A DNA stretch of 64,000 nt from AP-15 sp963774345 (GTDB lineage Bacteria > Pseudomonadota > Alphaproteobacteria > ATCC43930 > CGMCC-115725): the NCBI GenBank assembly GCA_963774345.1, contig CAVZFB010000029.1:1-64000 (forward strand). Direction: 5' to 3'. Made by a program: the position numbers and the translations under genes. The notes beneath the pieces are model-generated. The model saw only the letters and a list, made by a program, of their open reading frames with translations, searched no databases and was not told the DNA's origin. Below are positions 18,079 to 27,320 of the stretch, piece by piece. Positions within the stretch are counted from its first letter, which is position 1, and every line of letters begins with the position of its first letter.

Positions 18079-18859
18079 TCAGCGGCGCAGCACCATCAGC
18101 TTTTTGATCTCGGCAATGGCCTTGGCAGGGTTCAGGTTCTTCGGGCAGGTGCGGGTGCAGTTCATGATCGTGTGGCAGCGGTAGAGCCGGAACGGGTCTT
18201 CGAGCACGTCCAGCCGTTCGCCGGTCGCCTCGTCGCGGCTGTCGGCGATCCAGCGGTAGGCCTGCAGCAATACCGCCGGCCCCAGATAGCGCTCGCCGTT
18301 CCACCAATAGCTTGGGCACGCGGTCGAGCAGCAGAAACACAGGATGCATTCCCACAACCCGTCGAGCTGTTCGCGCTCTTCCTCCGACTGCAGCTGCTCA
18401 CGATCCGGCGGCGGCGGACTCTCGGTCTGCAACCACGGGCGGATCGACTGGTACTGAGCGGCGATGTGCGTCAGGTCCGGGACCAGATCCTTGATTACCG
18501 GCATGTGCGGCAACGGATAGATCCGCACCGCCCCCTTGATGTCCTCGATCGCCTTGATGCAGGCGAGCGTATTGACCCCGTCGATATTCATCGCGCACGA
18601 GCCGCACACCCCTTCGCGGCAAGAGCGGCGAAAGGTCAGTGTCGTGTCGATCTCGTTCTTGATCTTGATCAGCGCGTCGAGAACCATCGGGCCGCACTGG
18701 TCGAGATCGAGCGAAAAGCTGTCGGTGACCGGATTTTTGCCGTCGTCGGGGTTCCAGCGATAGATCTTGAACTGCCGCACCCGCGCGGCTCCCGGCGGCG
18801 CCGCGAACGACTTTCCCGGGGCCGATCTTCGAGTTAGCCGGCAGGGTGAATTCCGCCAT
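18079..18859 (-). CDS. sdhB: Succinate dehydrogenase iron-sulfur subunit (frame break near 18818)
   Basis: This subunit passes electrons from FAD to the membrane quinone site in complex II. The [2Fe-2S] motif CREGVCGSCAMN and the later clusters CILCFCCSTACPSYWWN and CHTIMNCTRTCPKNLNPAKAI are complete. The true N-terminus is MAEFTLPANSKIGPGK at 18859. An extra base in the run GGCCCCGGGAAAG near 18818 shifts the frame before RQFKIYRWNPDD. With correction the protein has about 259 residues, the normal size. It starts eight bases after sdhA, in the order sdhC-sdhD-sdhA-sdhB. Because the enzyme is central to respiration, the frame break is more likely a read error than inactivation. Confidence 0.92.
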
Positions 18860-18867
18860 CGGTTACC

Positions 18868-20662
18868 TCAATAGACCCGCGCCTTGGGCGGGAAGGCCTG
18901 TACCTCGTTCGACAGGGTGTAGAGATGGACCGGCCGATAGCCGAGCTTTACCCCGCCGTCGCCGTCGAGCCAGGCGATCGTGTGTCTCAGCCAGCTCCGG
19001 TCGTCGCGCTCGGGATAATCCTCGCGCGCATGGGCCCCACGGCTCTCGGTGCGATTATCGGCGGAATGCAGTGCTACCACCGCCTGCTGCAGCAGATTTT
19101 TCAGTTCGAGCGCCTCGGCGAGATCGCTGTTCCAGATCATCGAGCGATCGGAGATGCCGAGATCGGCGAAAGCTGTCGGCAACGCAGTCGATCTTGCCGA
19201 CCCCCTCCTTCAGAATTTCGGCGGTACGGAAGACGGCGCAGTTGCTCTGCATCACGCGCTGCATCTCGAGACGGATCTCGGCAGTCTTGCGCGGCCCCTT
19301 CGCGTGCCGGACCGCATCCAGCCGGGACACCGCTTCCTCGCCGGCAGAATTCGACAGCGGTTTGTGCGCCATCCCCGGCCGCACCAGCTCGGCGGCGCGA
19401 TGCGCGGCGGCGCGGCCGAAGACGACGATATCGAGCAGCGAGTTGCAGCCGAGCCGATTGGCGCCGTGCACCGAAACGCTCGCCGCCTCGCCGATCGCCA
19501 TCAGCCCGGGCACAGCAGCTTCCGGGTTGTCCTCGGTCGGGTGCAGCACCTCGCCGTGATAATTCGTCGGTATTCCGCCCATGTTGTAGTGCACGGTCGG
19601 CAGGACCGGGATCGGTTCGCGCGTGACATCGACCCCTGCGAAGATCTTCGCTGTCTCGGAGATGCCCGGCAGGCGCCGGTGCAGCATCGCCGGATCGAGG
19701 TGCTCGAGATGCAACAGAATGTGATCCTTCAGCGGGCCGCAGCCGCGGCCCTCGCGGATCTCGATCGTCATCGCCCGGCTGACGACGTCGCGCGAGGCAA
19801 GATCCTTGGCGTGCGGCGCATAGCGCTCCATAAAGCGCTCGCCTTCGCCGTTGGTCATATAGCCGCCCTCGCCGCGCGCCCCCTCGGTGATCAGGCAGCC
19901 GGCGCCGTATATGCCGGTCGGGTGGAACTGGATGAACTCCATGTCCTGCAACGGCAACCCGGCCCGCAACACCATCGCGTTACCGTCGCCGGTGCAGGTG
20001 TGCGCCGAGGTGCAGGAGAAATAGGTACGGCCATATCCACCGGTGGCGAGAATCACGATATGGGCGCGAAAACGATGCAGGGTGCCGTCTGCGAGGTTCC
20101 ACGCCATGACCCCGCGGCAGGCGCCTTCCTCGTCGGTGATCAGGTCGAGCACGAAGTATTCGACAAAGAACTGGGCGTTATGCTTGAGGCATTGTTGATA
20201 GAGCGTGTGGATGATCGCATGCCCGGTGCGGTCGGCGGCGGCGCAGGCGCGCTTGGCCGGATCGCCGTCGCCGTAATCCATCATGTGGCCGCCAAATGGC
20301 CGCTGGTAGATCCGCCCGTCCTCGGTGCGTGAGAATGGCACGCCGAAATGCTCGAGCTCGACGACGGCCGGGATTGCGTTGCGGCACATGTATTCGATCG
20401 CGTCCTGGTCGCCGAGCCAGTCGGAGCCCTTGACCGTGTCGTACATGTGCCAGCGCCAATCGTCGGGCTCCATATTGCCGAGCGCGGCGCTGATCCCGCC
20501 TTGCGCCGCAACGGTATGGCTGCGGGTCGGGAACACCTTGCTGATACAAGCGGTCTCGAGGCCTGCGGCGGTGCAGCCGAGGGTCGCCCGCAACCCGGCG
20601 CCGCCGGCGCCGACGACGACGGCATCGTAAACGTGATCGTTGATTGGGTAGGCGGGCGGCAT
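18868..20662 (-). CDS. sdhA: Succinate dehydrogenase flavoprotein subunit (frame break near 19175)
   Basis: This subunit oxidises succinate to fumarate. The dinucleotide fold VVVGAGGAGLRATLG lies at residues 14-28, and SHTVAAQGGISAALGN holds the histidine that binds FAD covalently. FHPTGIYGAGCLITEGARGEGG and RLGCNSLLDIVVFGRAAA are conserved active-site blocks. The frame changes near 19175 (GACAGCTTTCGCC, one T too many). Removing the extra base joins CVADSF to ADLGISDRSMIWNSDLAEALEL and the C-terminal DDRSWLRHTIAW and PPKARVY, giving about 597 residues, the usual length. The gene follows sdhD by 16 bases. As in sdhB, a real null mutation here would be surprising. Confidence 0.94.
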
Positions 20663-20678
20663 CGCAACTCCCGATCAG

Positions 20679-21074
20679 CTAGCTCGCGGCTCCGAGCGCC
20701 AAGGTCAGCACGGCGACAGTGCCGGCCACGGTCAGGGCGACACAGGCCAGGCGGACGACGATCACCAGGCCCAGCCTGGACAACTCGCCATGGACATAAT
20801 CCTCGATCACGACTTGGAGCCCGAGAGAGGCGTGATAAAAGGTCGCGATCAACAGCAGCACGAGGCAAATCGCCGGCAGCGGTCGGCCGACCCACTCCTG
20901 AACGGTGTCGAAATCGGCGCCGACGAGGCCAATCAGGGCGGTCACGAACCATAAGACAAGCGGCACCAGCGCCACCGCCGTGACCCGCTGCAGCAGCCAG
21001 TGCTCGACGCCTTCCTTCGCCGAACCGAGGCCGATCGCACGGCCGAGCGGCGAACGCATCCGCGACGCCGCCAT
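20679..21074 (-). CDS. sdhD: Succinate dehydrogenase membrane anchor subunit
   Basis: The start is taken as the ATG at 21074 (MAASRMRSPLGRAIG), two bases after the sdhC stop, not an upstream in-frame codon that would overlap sdhC. HWLLQRVTAVALVPLVLWF and FYHASLGLQVVIEDYVHGE are the family signatures, the second containing the heme-ligand histidine region. Three membrane helices fit the 131-residue length. With SdhC it binds heme b and forms the ubiquinone site. Confidence 0.92.
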   Translation of the reverse strand: MAASRMRSPLGRAIGLGSAKEGVEHWLLQRVTAVALVPLVLWFVTALIGLVGADFDTVQEWVGRPLPAICLVLLLIATFYHASLGLQVVIEDYVHGELSRLGLVIVVRLACVALTVAGTVAVLTLALGAAS

Positions 21075-21075
21075 C

Positions 21076-21468
21076 TCAGCCGACCCAGCGCGAGATCCCG
21101 GCGACCCAGGCAATCACGGTCAGGATCGCCGCCGCGGCGACGACGATCCAGCCGCCGACGTAAGTGGATTTGAGGTCGAGGGCATGACCGGTATCCCAGA
21201 CCAGATGCCGGATACCGTTGCACAAATGGTAGAACAGCGCCGCGCTCCAGCCGAGCAGCAAGACGATCCCGAGCCAGGAGGCGAAGAAGTCGGCGACGGC
21301 GCCGTAGGCCTCCGACCCCGACGCGGCGGCGACCAGCCACCACACCAATAGGATCCCGCCTACAGCCAAGGCCACGCCGGTGGCCCGGTGCAGGATCGAC
21401 AGGACCGAGGTGAGCTGCCAGCGATAGATCTGAAGGTGCGGCGAGAGCGGCCGGTCGGCGGATCTCAT
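21076..21468 (-). CDS. sdhC: Succinate dehydrogenase cytochrome b556 subunit
   Basis: This is the first gene of the operon. The 130-residue protein shows RPLSPHLQIYRWQLTSVLSILHRATGVAL, the typical SdhC N-terminus with its quinone-site serine and arginine. LFYHLCNGIRHLVWDTGHA contains the heme-ligand histidine. There are three membrane helices. The stop is followed within two bases by the sdhD start. Confidence 0.93.
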   Translation of the reverse strand: MRSADRPLSPHLQIYRWQLTSVLSILHRATGVALAVGGILLVWWLVAAASGSEAYGAVADFFASWLGIVLLLGWSAALFYHLCNGIRHLVWDTGHALDLKSTYVGGWIVVAAAAILTVIAWVAGISRWVG

Positions 21469-21537
21469 CTAAAGCGGTCCTGGCATCGATACCTCGGCGG
21501 CCGTCACAGCGCGGCAACCGGAGTGCGGCGCGCGGGT

Positions 21538-21566
21538 GACTTAGACCGCGCTCCGGGAGGTGTCAA
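21538..21566 (-). promoter_or_regulatory. Candidate promoter of sdhCDAB
   Basis: On the minus strand TTGACA (21566-21561) is followed after 17 bases by TAAGTC (21543-21538), about 70 bases before the sdhC start. The -35 box is perfect and the -10 box is weak. Confidence 0.4.
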
Positions 21567-21589
21567 CGTAGCCGGGCGCAGTGCTGCAT

Positions 21590-22462
21590 TCACCGCGGAG
21601 CGGCAATCTGCGCGATCGCCTCGGCGACCGCTACCACGCGCCGGGCATTATCGACGTGCAGGTTTTCGATGAGCTTGCCGTCGACCAGCACCACGCCTTT
21701 GCCGGAACGCTCGGCCTCGGCATAAGCCGCGATGATGCGGCGCGACCAGACGACTTCCTCCGCACTCGGGGCGAAGGCAGTATTGGCCGCTTCGATCTGC
21801 TTCGGGTGGATCAACGTCTTGCCGTCGAAACCGAGCTCACGCCCTTGGCGACAGGCGAGCGCAAAACCCTCGTTGTCCGACAGATCGAGATGGACACCGT
21901 CCAGGGCTGCAAGCCCGTATGCGCGAGCAGCGAGCAGAGCGAGCTGAAGCGCCGTCAGCAGCGGCAGACGATCGCGCGTGTGGGCGGCGTGAAGATCTTT
22001 GGTCAGATCCGAGCTGCCGAGCACCAGAGCAGCGAGGCGTGGGCTCGCCGCCGCGATCGGGCGCGCGTCCAAGACGCCGAGCGGCGTCTCCAGCATGCAC
22101 CAGACAGCACGCTCCGGCGGCGCTCCGAGCGCGTCGAGCAGTGCCGCCGCGAGCCGCACTCGATCGGCGTTCTCGACCTTTGGCAGCAGCACCGCGTCAA
22201 TCGGCATCGTCGCCGCGGCGGCCAGATCGCCATGTCCCCAGGGGGTGTCGAGCGCATTGACGCGCAGCACCAGTTCGCGCCCGCCGTAACCTCCGGTCGC
22301 AAGCGCCGCCATTATCGCCGTGCGCGCCTCCTCCTTCGCCATCGGCGCGACAGCGTCTTCGAGATCGAATATCAGCCCGTCGGCCGGGAGGGCGCGCGCC
22401 TTTTCCAAAGCCCGCGGGTTCGAGCCCGGCACAAACAGAAGGCTGCGGCGTAGGCGAAGCAT
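21590..22462 (-). CDS. HpcH/HpaI (CitE-like) CoA-ester lyase
   Basis: The ATG at 22462 gives MLRLRRSLLFVPGSNPRALEKA, the normal start of the citrate-lyase-beta-like family. DGLIFDLEDAVAP, LVLRVNALDTPWG, AVLLPKVENADRV, CMLETPLGVLDA and LVLGSSDLTKDL are the metal- and CoA-binding blocks of the TIM-barrel, and GFDGKTLIHPKQIE is the C-terminal signature. The 290-residue length fits malyl-CoA / citramalyl-CoA lyase-type enzymes, not the citrate lyase complex, and no citrate lyase partners are nearby. It would cleave or form a malyl-CoA-type ester in the cytoplasm. It lies upstream of sdhC on the same strand, with the sdh promoter region between. Confidence 0.82.
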   Translation of the reverse strand: MLRLRRSLLFVPGSNPRALEKARALPADGLIFDLEDAVAPMAKEEARTAIMAALATGGYGGRELVLRVNALDTPWGHGDLAAAATMPIDAVLLPKVENADRVRLAAALLDALGAPPERAVWCMLETPLGVLDARPIAAASPRLAALVLGSSDLTKDLHAAHTRDRLPLLTALQLALLAARAYGLAALDGVHLDLSDNEGFALACRQGRELGFDGKTLIHPKQIEAANTAFAPSAEEVVWSRRIIAAYAEAERSGKGVVLVDGKLIENLHVDNARRVVAVAEAIAQIAAPR

Positions 22463-22595
22463 AGGGTGGCTCCGGGGTTCCTGCCCGAGATTATACCAGC
22501 AACAACGCTGGCGGCGCGGGAGCATAATCGGTTGCGATTGTCGTCGGCTGACGTGCATTGTCGAGCCCGAGCGCGACGTTCGAAGGGTGCAGGGC

Positions 22596-23036
22596 ATGGT
22601 CGAGACGAGCCGGGAGCCGGAACCCGCCGAGCATGCGTTCTGGTCGTGGCTCGGCTTCTGGGTGCAGTTCCTGGTCCTCGGGCTGTTCGTCGTGATCGGC
22701 GCGTTTGCCGCTAGCCGGTCGGACGGGACCGGCGATTATCTCTGCGGGATGTTGTTGGTCCTCGGCGCGTTAGCGCTCGCCTTCCTGCGGCTCAAGCACC
22801 GGTTCGACGGCGGCGGCCCGGGCTGGCGCGATTTTCTGTTCGTCGACGACATGAAGAGCCTGCCGGTGGTAATCCCGCTTTTCACCGTGATCGGACTTGT
22901 CGGCCTGTTCATCGCCCGCGCCTGGCCCGATGGCAGCTTCCACAACGCCGGGCTTGGGCTGTTCGCGGTCAGCGGCATCATCATTTTCCTCGACATCAAG
23001 CGCGTCTTCGACCGCATGAATTCGCACCCGCGCTAA
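22596..23036 (+). CDS. Small integral membrane protein of unknown function
   Basis: The 146-residue protein starts at ATG 22596. Four hydrophobic segments are visible: WLGFWVQFLVLGLFVVIGAF, CGMLLVLGALALAFL, VVIPLFTVIGLVGLFI and AGLGLFAVSGIIIFLDI. A short charged N-terminus precedes them, and a loop between the second and third reads HRFDGGGPGWRDFLFVDD. I do not recognise the family. Its stop is one base before the pdxY start, so the two share a transcript. The CitE-like gene diverges from it, leaving a 133-bp shared promoter region. Confidence 0.65.
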   Translation: MVETSREPEPAEHAFWSWLGFWVQFLVLGLFVVIGAFAASRSDGTGDYLCGMLLVLGALALAFLRLKHRFDGGGPGWRDFLFVDDMKSLPVVIPLFTVIGLVGLFIARAWPDGSFHNAGLGLFAVSGIIIFLDIKRVFDRMNSHPR

Positions 23037-23037
23037 A

Positions 23038-23880
23038 ATGCCGACCGTCCTCTCGGTCCAATCCTGGGTTGCCTGCGGGAATGTCGGGAACTGCGCGGCA
23101 TTGTTTCCGTTGCAGCGCCTGGGCTTCGAAACCTGGTCGCTCAACACGGTCGCGTTTTCGAACCATACCGGCTACGGCAAGTGGCGCGGCGACGCGGTAC
23201 CCGCGCATCAGATTGCGTCCTTGTTCGAGGGCATTGCCGAATTGGGCGTACTGCCGAACTGCGACGCAGTGCTGTCGGGCTATCTCGGCGCGGTCGAGAC
23301 CGGCTCGGTGCTGCTCGACATCGTCTCCAGGGTCAAGCAGGCGAACCCGCGGGCGCTTTATTGCTGCGACCCGGTCATGGGCGACATTGGTCCAGGCTGG
23401 TATGTCCGCGCCGGTGTCCCTGAATTCTACCGCGACCATGCGCTCTGCGTCGCCGATATCGCCACGCCCAACCGCTTCGAGCTCGAATGGCTGACCGGGC
23501 GTCGGGTCGGCACCATTGAGGAAGCTGGAGCTGCGGCCGAGGTGCTGCGCCAGCGCGGACCCCGCATTATCCTTGTCACGAGTCTCGAACCCGCAGCCGA
23601 CCGGCTCGCCGTCCTTGCCGCCGGAGCCGCGGGTGTCTGGGCAGTCGAAACCCCGCGGCTGCCGATCGAGGCTACCGGCTGCGGCGATGCGGTCGCGGCC
23701 CTGTTTCTCGGCTGGCTGATGAAGGGCAAACCGTTGCACGAAGCGCTTGCCCTGACCGTCGCCGCGATCTGGGGTGTGGTCGAGGCGACGTTCCGCGCGG
23801 GCGGCGGCGAGCTGGCGCTGGTCGCGGCGCAGGACGAACTGGCCGCCCCCAGCCGAAAGGTTGTTCCGCGGAAATTGTAA
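23038..23880 (+). CDS. pdxY: Pyridoxal kinase
   Basis: This is a salvage enzyme that phosphorylates pyridoxal with ATP to give the PLP cofactor. It begins VLSVQSWVACGNVGNCAA, the PdxK/PdxY N-terminus, with LNTVAFSNHTGYGKWRG supplying the substrate lid. YCCDPVMGD, ATPNRFELEWLTG and IEATGCGDAVAALFLGWL follow, the last carrying the catalytic GxGD aspartate. The length of 280 residues is normal. The start lies one base after the membrane-protein stop, and the SDR gene follows within 20 bases. The ribokinase fold and the set of motifs make the call secure. Confidence 0.92.
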   Translation: MPTVLSVQSWVACGNVGNCAALFPLQRLGFETWSLNTVAFSNHTGYGKWRGDAVPAHQIASLFEGIAELGVLPNCDAVLSGYLGAVETGSVLLDIVSRVKQANPRALYCCDPVMGDIGPGWYVRAGVPEFYRDHALCVADIATPNRFELEWLTGRRVGTIEEAGAAAEVLRQRGPRIILVTSLEPAADRLAVLAAGAAGVWAVETPRLPIEATGCGDAVAALFLGWLMKGKPLHEALALTVAAIWGVVEATFRAGGGELALVAAQDELAAPSRKVVPRKL

Positions 23881-23898
23881 GCTGAAACGGAGAGAATT

Positions 23899-24657
23899 AT
23901 GGTAGCGCCGGGAAAAATCGCGGTCGTCACCGGAGCGGGAAGCGGCATCGGCCGCGCCGCGGCGCTGGCGTTGGTCGAGGCCGGTTTCGCGGTGGTCTTG
24001 GCGGGCCGCCGCCGCAATATGCTCGAAGAGACCGCCGCGATGGCCAAGGTGCCGCCGCCGGGAACCACGGTAGTGCCGACCGACGTCTCCGATCCGGCGG
24101 CGATCGTGGCGCTGTTCGACGCCGTCAAAAACTCCTACGGCCGCATCGATCTGCTGTTCAACAACGCCGGCATCAGCACGCGTGGAATTCCATTCGAGGA
24201 GCTGACTCTCGAGCAGTGGTCGAATGTCGTCGCGGTCAATCTGACCGGCTCGTTCCTGTGCGCGCAGCACGCCTTTCGCATGATGAAGAGCCAGGATCCA
24301 CCGGGTGGGCGGATCATCAACAACGGCTCGGTATCGGCCCACGTGCCGCGGCGCAACTCCACCCCCTATGTCGCCACCAAGCATGCACTGACCGGCCTCA
24401 CCCGTTCGCTGTCGCTCGACGGCCGCCAATACAATATCGCGTGCGGCCAGATCGACATCGGCAACGCCGCCACGTCGCGCAACGAGGACACGGCGCAGGG
24501 CCGGCTGCAGGCGACCGGCAGGGTGGAAGCCGAGCCGCGCATGGATGTCGAGCCCGTCGCCAGGGGCGTCGTCTACATGGCTACCCTGCCGCTCGAGGCG
24601 AACGTGCAGTTCATGACGGTCATGGCGACCAAGATGCCCTATATCGGCCGCGGCTGA
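23899..24657 (+). CDS. Short-chain dehydrogenase/reductase
   Basis: The 252-residue protein has the classical SDR set: TGAGSGIGRA cofactor loop (residues 11-20), NNAG near 90, a catalytic serine in NNGSVSAHVPR, and the YVATK catalytic tyrosine/lysine pair. The ATG at 23899 follows ACGGAGAG. The C-terminal segment (DVEPVARGVVYMATLPLEANVQFMTVMATKMP) is typical of uncharacterised alphaproteobacterial SDRs, and its substrate cannot be told from sequence. It is the last gene of a probable run with pdxY and the small membrane protein. Confidence 0.85.
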   Translation: MVAPGKIAVVTGAGSGIGRAAALALVEAGFAVVLAGRRRNMLEETAAMAKVPPPGTTVVPTDVSDPAAIVALFDAVKNSYGRIDLLFNNAGISTRGIPFEELTLEQWSNVVAVNLTGSFLCAQHAFRMMKSQDPPGGRIINNGSVSAHVPRRNSTPYVATKHALTGLTRSLSLDGRQYNIACGQIDIGNAATSRNEDTAQGRLQATGRVEAEPRMDVEPVARGVVYMATLPLEANVQFMTVMATKMPYIGRG

Positions 24658-25023
24658 GCTCAACCCGCTGTTACTGGGCTCGCGAATCGGGTCGGGAGGC
24701 TCGGCGCGGATTGGTCGGAAACGACTGTAACTTTTACCCAATTTGCGCAAAAACGACGCTGAGCACGCCCGAATCTGCCTAGTAAATAGTCAGCTGTGGC
24801 TATGCGCCACTCCCCGGTTGACAAAACCGGCCGGCTGCGAGCAAGAGGTGATCTGATGAGTTTCCGCGCAACCAGTCAGTTCGCACTTCGGCCCGCAACC
24901 TAGGATCCACGCGTTGGTACGACGTTTGCGTCGCCGCAGCCAGGAGGGCGTTATGACGCGTGATCGCGTGCCGAAATCATGCGCGCCCCGCAGTGAACGC
25001 TAATTCGAAAGGCTCGTCTCTAG
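24658..25023. other. Intergenic region before the porin-like gene
   Basis: No gene is recognised in these 366 bases. CCGGTT and AACCGG (24815-24831) form a short hairpin containing TTGACA, and a fair ribosome site (AGGAGGGCG) at about 24941 precedes a short open frame that soon stops. The porin promoter should lie here, but no convincing -10 box was found. Confidence 0.4.
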
Positions 25024-26340
25024 ATGAACAACACCAAGAAAAGCACCATCTCGGGCGCCATGCTCGCCGTCGTCCTGTTCGTCGCCGGGCCGGTTTGCGC
25101 ATGGGCCGACGAACTCGCCCAGGTGCCGCCGTCACCAGCGCCGCCAGCCGCGGCACCACCAGCAGCAGCTCCACCGCCAGCGGCGGCCCCGCCGGCAGGC
25201 GCGCCGCCGGCGCCCGGGCAGGCAGCGGCCGCGGCTCCGGCCCCAGCGGCGCCGACTTCGCCACTGATTGGACCATCGATCACCGGCCCGCTGACAATCC
25301 AGCTGCCGCCGCCCAAATACACCTTGCCCCTTTTGGGCAACATCTATGTGGACGGCGTCGCCAGCGGTCTCGGGATGTGGCAGAGCAACCCACCTCCCGG
25401 CAATCGCTCGTGGCAGCCCGACCTGTCGAACGGTCAGGTATTCGTCCAAAAGACTGACGGCCTGTTCCAGTTTTTTGTCGAGGCGGGCGCCTATTCGCTC
25501 GCGACTTTGGGAACGCCGTACATTTCTGCGTCGCAGGCAACCTTCGGGGCCAATTCAGCGGCTGGGCGTTTGTGGGGCTGGGTCCCCGCGGCCTACGGCA
25601 AAATTGTCCCGACCGACAATTTTTCGGTCCAGGGCGGCAGGCTTCCGACCCTGATCGGGGCCGAATACGGCTTCTCCTTTCAGAACATAAACATCGAACG
25701 CGGGTTGCTATTCAACCAGGAACCCACCTTCAGCACAGGCGGCCAGGCTAACTACACGGTCGGCCCGTTAGCCTTGTCGCTCTCGTTCAACGACGGGTTT
25801 GATTCTGGGGTCTACAATTGGATCACCGGTTCCGCCACTTATACCATCAACAGCACGAACACATTCGAGTTTGCCGCCGGGGGCAATGTCGGAAAGACCA
25901 ACACTGCGACCTTGCGGGCACCGCTGCTTCAGAGCAACTCCCAAATTTGGAATTTAATCTATACGTACAATTCAGATCCGTGGATTATTCAACCCTATAT
26001 TCAGGTTACGCATGTTCCTACTGATACTAGTATTGGAATAGGCTCGAGCGCGTCGACCTTCGGCGGAGCTATTCTGGGGAACTACGATTTAGGCTCGGGG
26101 TTCAATCTGGGCGGTCGTCTTGAATATATCGGCACCACCGGCAGCAACAATCTGCTCTATGGTCCGGGGAGTGCCGCTTTTTCCGCTACGTTCACCCCGA
26201 CCTACCAATGGCAATACTTCTTCGCGCGCGCCGAGGTTTCGTTTGTTAAAGGCCACGTAACTCCGGGGTTTGGGCTGGGCCCGAACTTCAACGGCGACTC
26301 TCAGACCCGGGTTATGGTCGAAAGCGGCATCCTGTTCTGA
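25024..26340 (+). CDS. Outer-membrane beta-barrel (porin-like) protein
   Basis: The 438-residue protein has a signal peptide (residues 1-28, ending CAWADE) and then a proline/alanine-rich linker of about 55 residues built from PPAAAPP units. The rest alternates hydrophobic and polar residues in beta-strand style with many Gly, Asn, Thr and aromatic girdle residues. It ends in ILF, an aromatic C-terminal residue typical of barrels inserted by the BAM complex. GGRLPTLIGAEYGFSFQNINIERGLL resembles the porin family with PF07642-type domains. It probably forms a diffusion or adhesion barrel in the outer membrane. The low-complexity linker may cross the peptidoglycan. It stands alone. Confidence 0.75.
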   Translation: MNNTKKSTISGAMLAVVLFVAGPVCAWADELAQVPPSPAPPAAAPPAAAPPPAAAPPAGAPPAPGQAAAAAPAPAAPTSPLIGPSITGPLTIQLPPPKYTLPLLGNIYVDGVASGLGMWQSNPPPGNRSWQPDLSNGQVFVQKTDGLFQFFVEAGAYSLATLGTPYISASQATFGANSAAGRLWGWVPAAYGKIVPTDNFSVQGGRLPTLIGAEYGFSFQNINIERGLLFNQEPTFSTGGQANYTVGPLALSLSFNDGFDSGVYNWITGSATYTINSTNTFEFAAGGNVGKTNTATLRAPLLQSNSQIWNLIYTYNSDPWIIQPYIQVTHVPTDTSIGIGSSASTFGGAILGNYDLGSGFNLGGRLEYIGTTGSNNLLYGPGSAAFSATFTPTYQWQYFFARAEVSFVKGHVTPGFGLGPNFNGDSQTRVMVESGILF

Positions 26341-26654
26341 CTTGAGCGGCGGCGGGGCGTTCGACATCGGCTGAGCGGTCGCCAGTCGCCAGCCTCTTCA
26401 AGGCCGTGTCGCTGGCGCCACGCCGGCACAGCAACCGGGTCGGTACGCGGCGCCGAACTCGTCTACGCGCTCAAACAGATATCCGACATACGCGCACAGG
26501 CGGTGCATGGCCGGGCCTTGGTTCGGCGACTCGCGGGTTCGACGGTTACCGAGTATATGACCTGATATAGTGTGAACCAGATCACACTCGATCCGGCGCT
26601 GGCGTAGTCTTCTCGAAACTTGTCCCACTCGGGTGAAGCCAAGGAAAGGGCCCC
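26341..26654. other. Intergenic region without recognised features
   Basis: These 314 bases between the barrel gene and the HAD gene show no credible coding frame, tRNA or strong terminator. The last 15 bases contain AAGGAAAGGG, the ribosome site of the following GTG-started gene. Confidence 0.4.
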
Positions 26655-27320
26655 GTGCCGAACCTCGTCATCTTCGATTGCGACGGCGTCCTGGTCGACA
26701 GCGAGGTCATCTTTGCCCGAATCCTGGCCGAATGCCTGACCGCGGCGGATCTCCCGGCGACGGCGGAGGAGGCCTTGGCCCTCGGCGTCGGCAAGAACCG
26801 CGACTCCTTAGCCGCGGCGGTCGAGGCCCGATACGGGCGGGCGCTGCCAGATGGGTTCTTCGATGGGATGCGCGCGCAAAGCGCAATCGCGCTCGCCCGC
26901 GAGCTGGAGCCGATGCCGGGGGTCGAGGCGCTGCTGAACGCGCTGACGGCGGCCCGCTGCGTAGCTTCGAACGGCCACCTCGGCCGGGTACGCGAGCGCT
27001 TGGCGCTGACCGGGCTGTTGGGCTTTTTCGATCCGCATGTTTTCAGCGCCACGCAGGTCGCCTCGGGCAAGCCGGCGCCCGATCTCTTTCTGTTGGCCGC
27101 CCAGCAGCTAGGCGCAGACCCCGCTGACTGCACCGTCGTCGAGGACAGCGTCATCGGCGTCGCCGCTGCGGTCGCTGCCGGCATGCCGGTTCTCGGCTTT
27201 TGTGGCGGCAGCCACTGCTTCGACGGCCACGCCGACGAGCTTCTCGCCGCCGGATGCTCGCGGGTCTTCGCGCGAATGACCGATCTGGCGGCCCATTTAG
27301 GCGAGCAGCGATGCGAATAA
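26655..27320 (+). CDS. HAD-superfamily hydrolase, beta-phosphoglucomutase-like
   Basis: The start is GTG at 26655 with AAGGAAAGGG upstream. FDCDGVLVDSE holds the nucleophile aspartate, CVASNGHLGRV is motif II, ASGKPAPDLFLLAA motif III and TVVEDSVIGVAAA motif IV. A helical cap between motifs I and II places it in HAD subfamily IA (phosphoglucomutase/phosphatase type). It has 221 residues. It probably dephosphorylates or isomerises a small sugar phosphate in the cytoplasm. The stop overlaps the next gene by 10 bases, so the phosphatase and phosphoesterase are coupled. Confidence 0.85.
   Translation: MPNLVIFDCDGVLVDSEVIFARILAECLTAADLPATAEEALALGVGKNRDSLAAAVEARYGRALPDGFFDGMRAQSAIALARELEPMPGVEALLNALTAARCVASNGHLGRVRERLALTGLLGFFDPHVFSATQVASGKPAPDLFLLAAQQLGADPADCTVVEDSVIGVAAAVAAGMPVLGFCGGSHCFDGHADELLAAGCSRVFARMTDLAAHLGEQRCE

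Noticed and set aside
22410..22430. GGGTTCGAGCCC resembling a tRNA T-arm
   Set aside because: It lies in the coding start of the CitE-like gene (VPGSNPRAL), and no acceptor, D or anticodon arm can be built.
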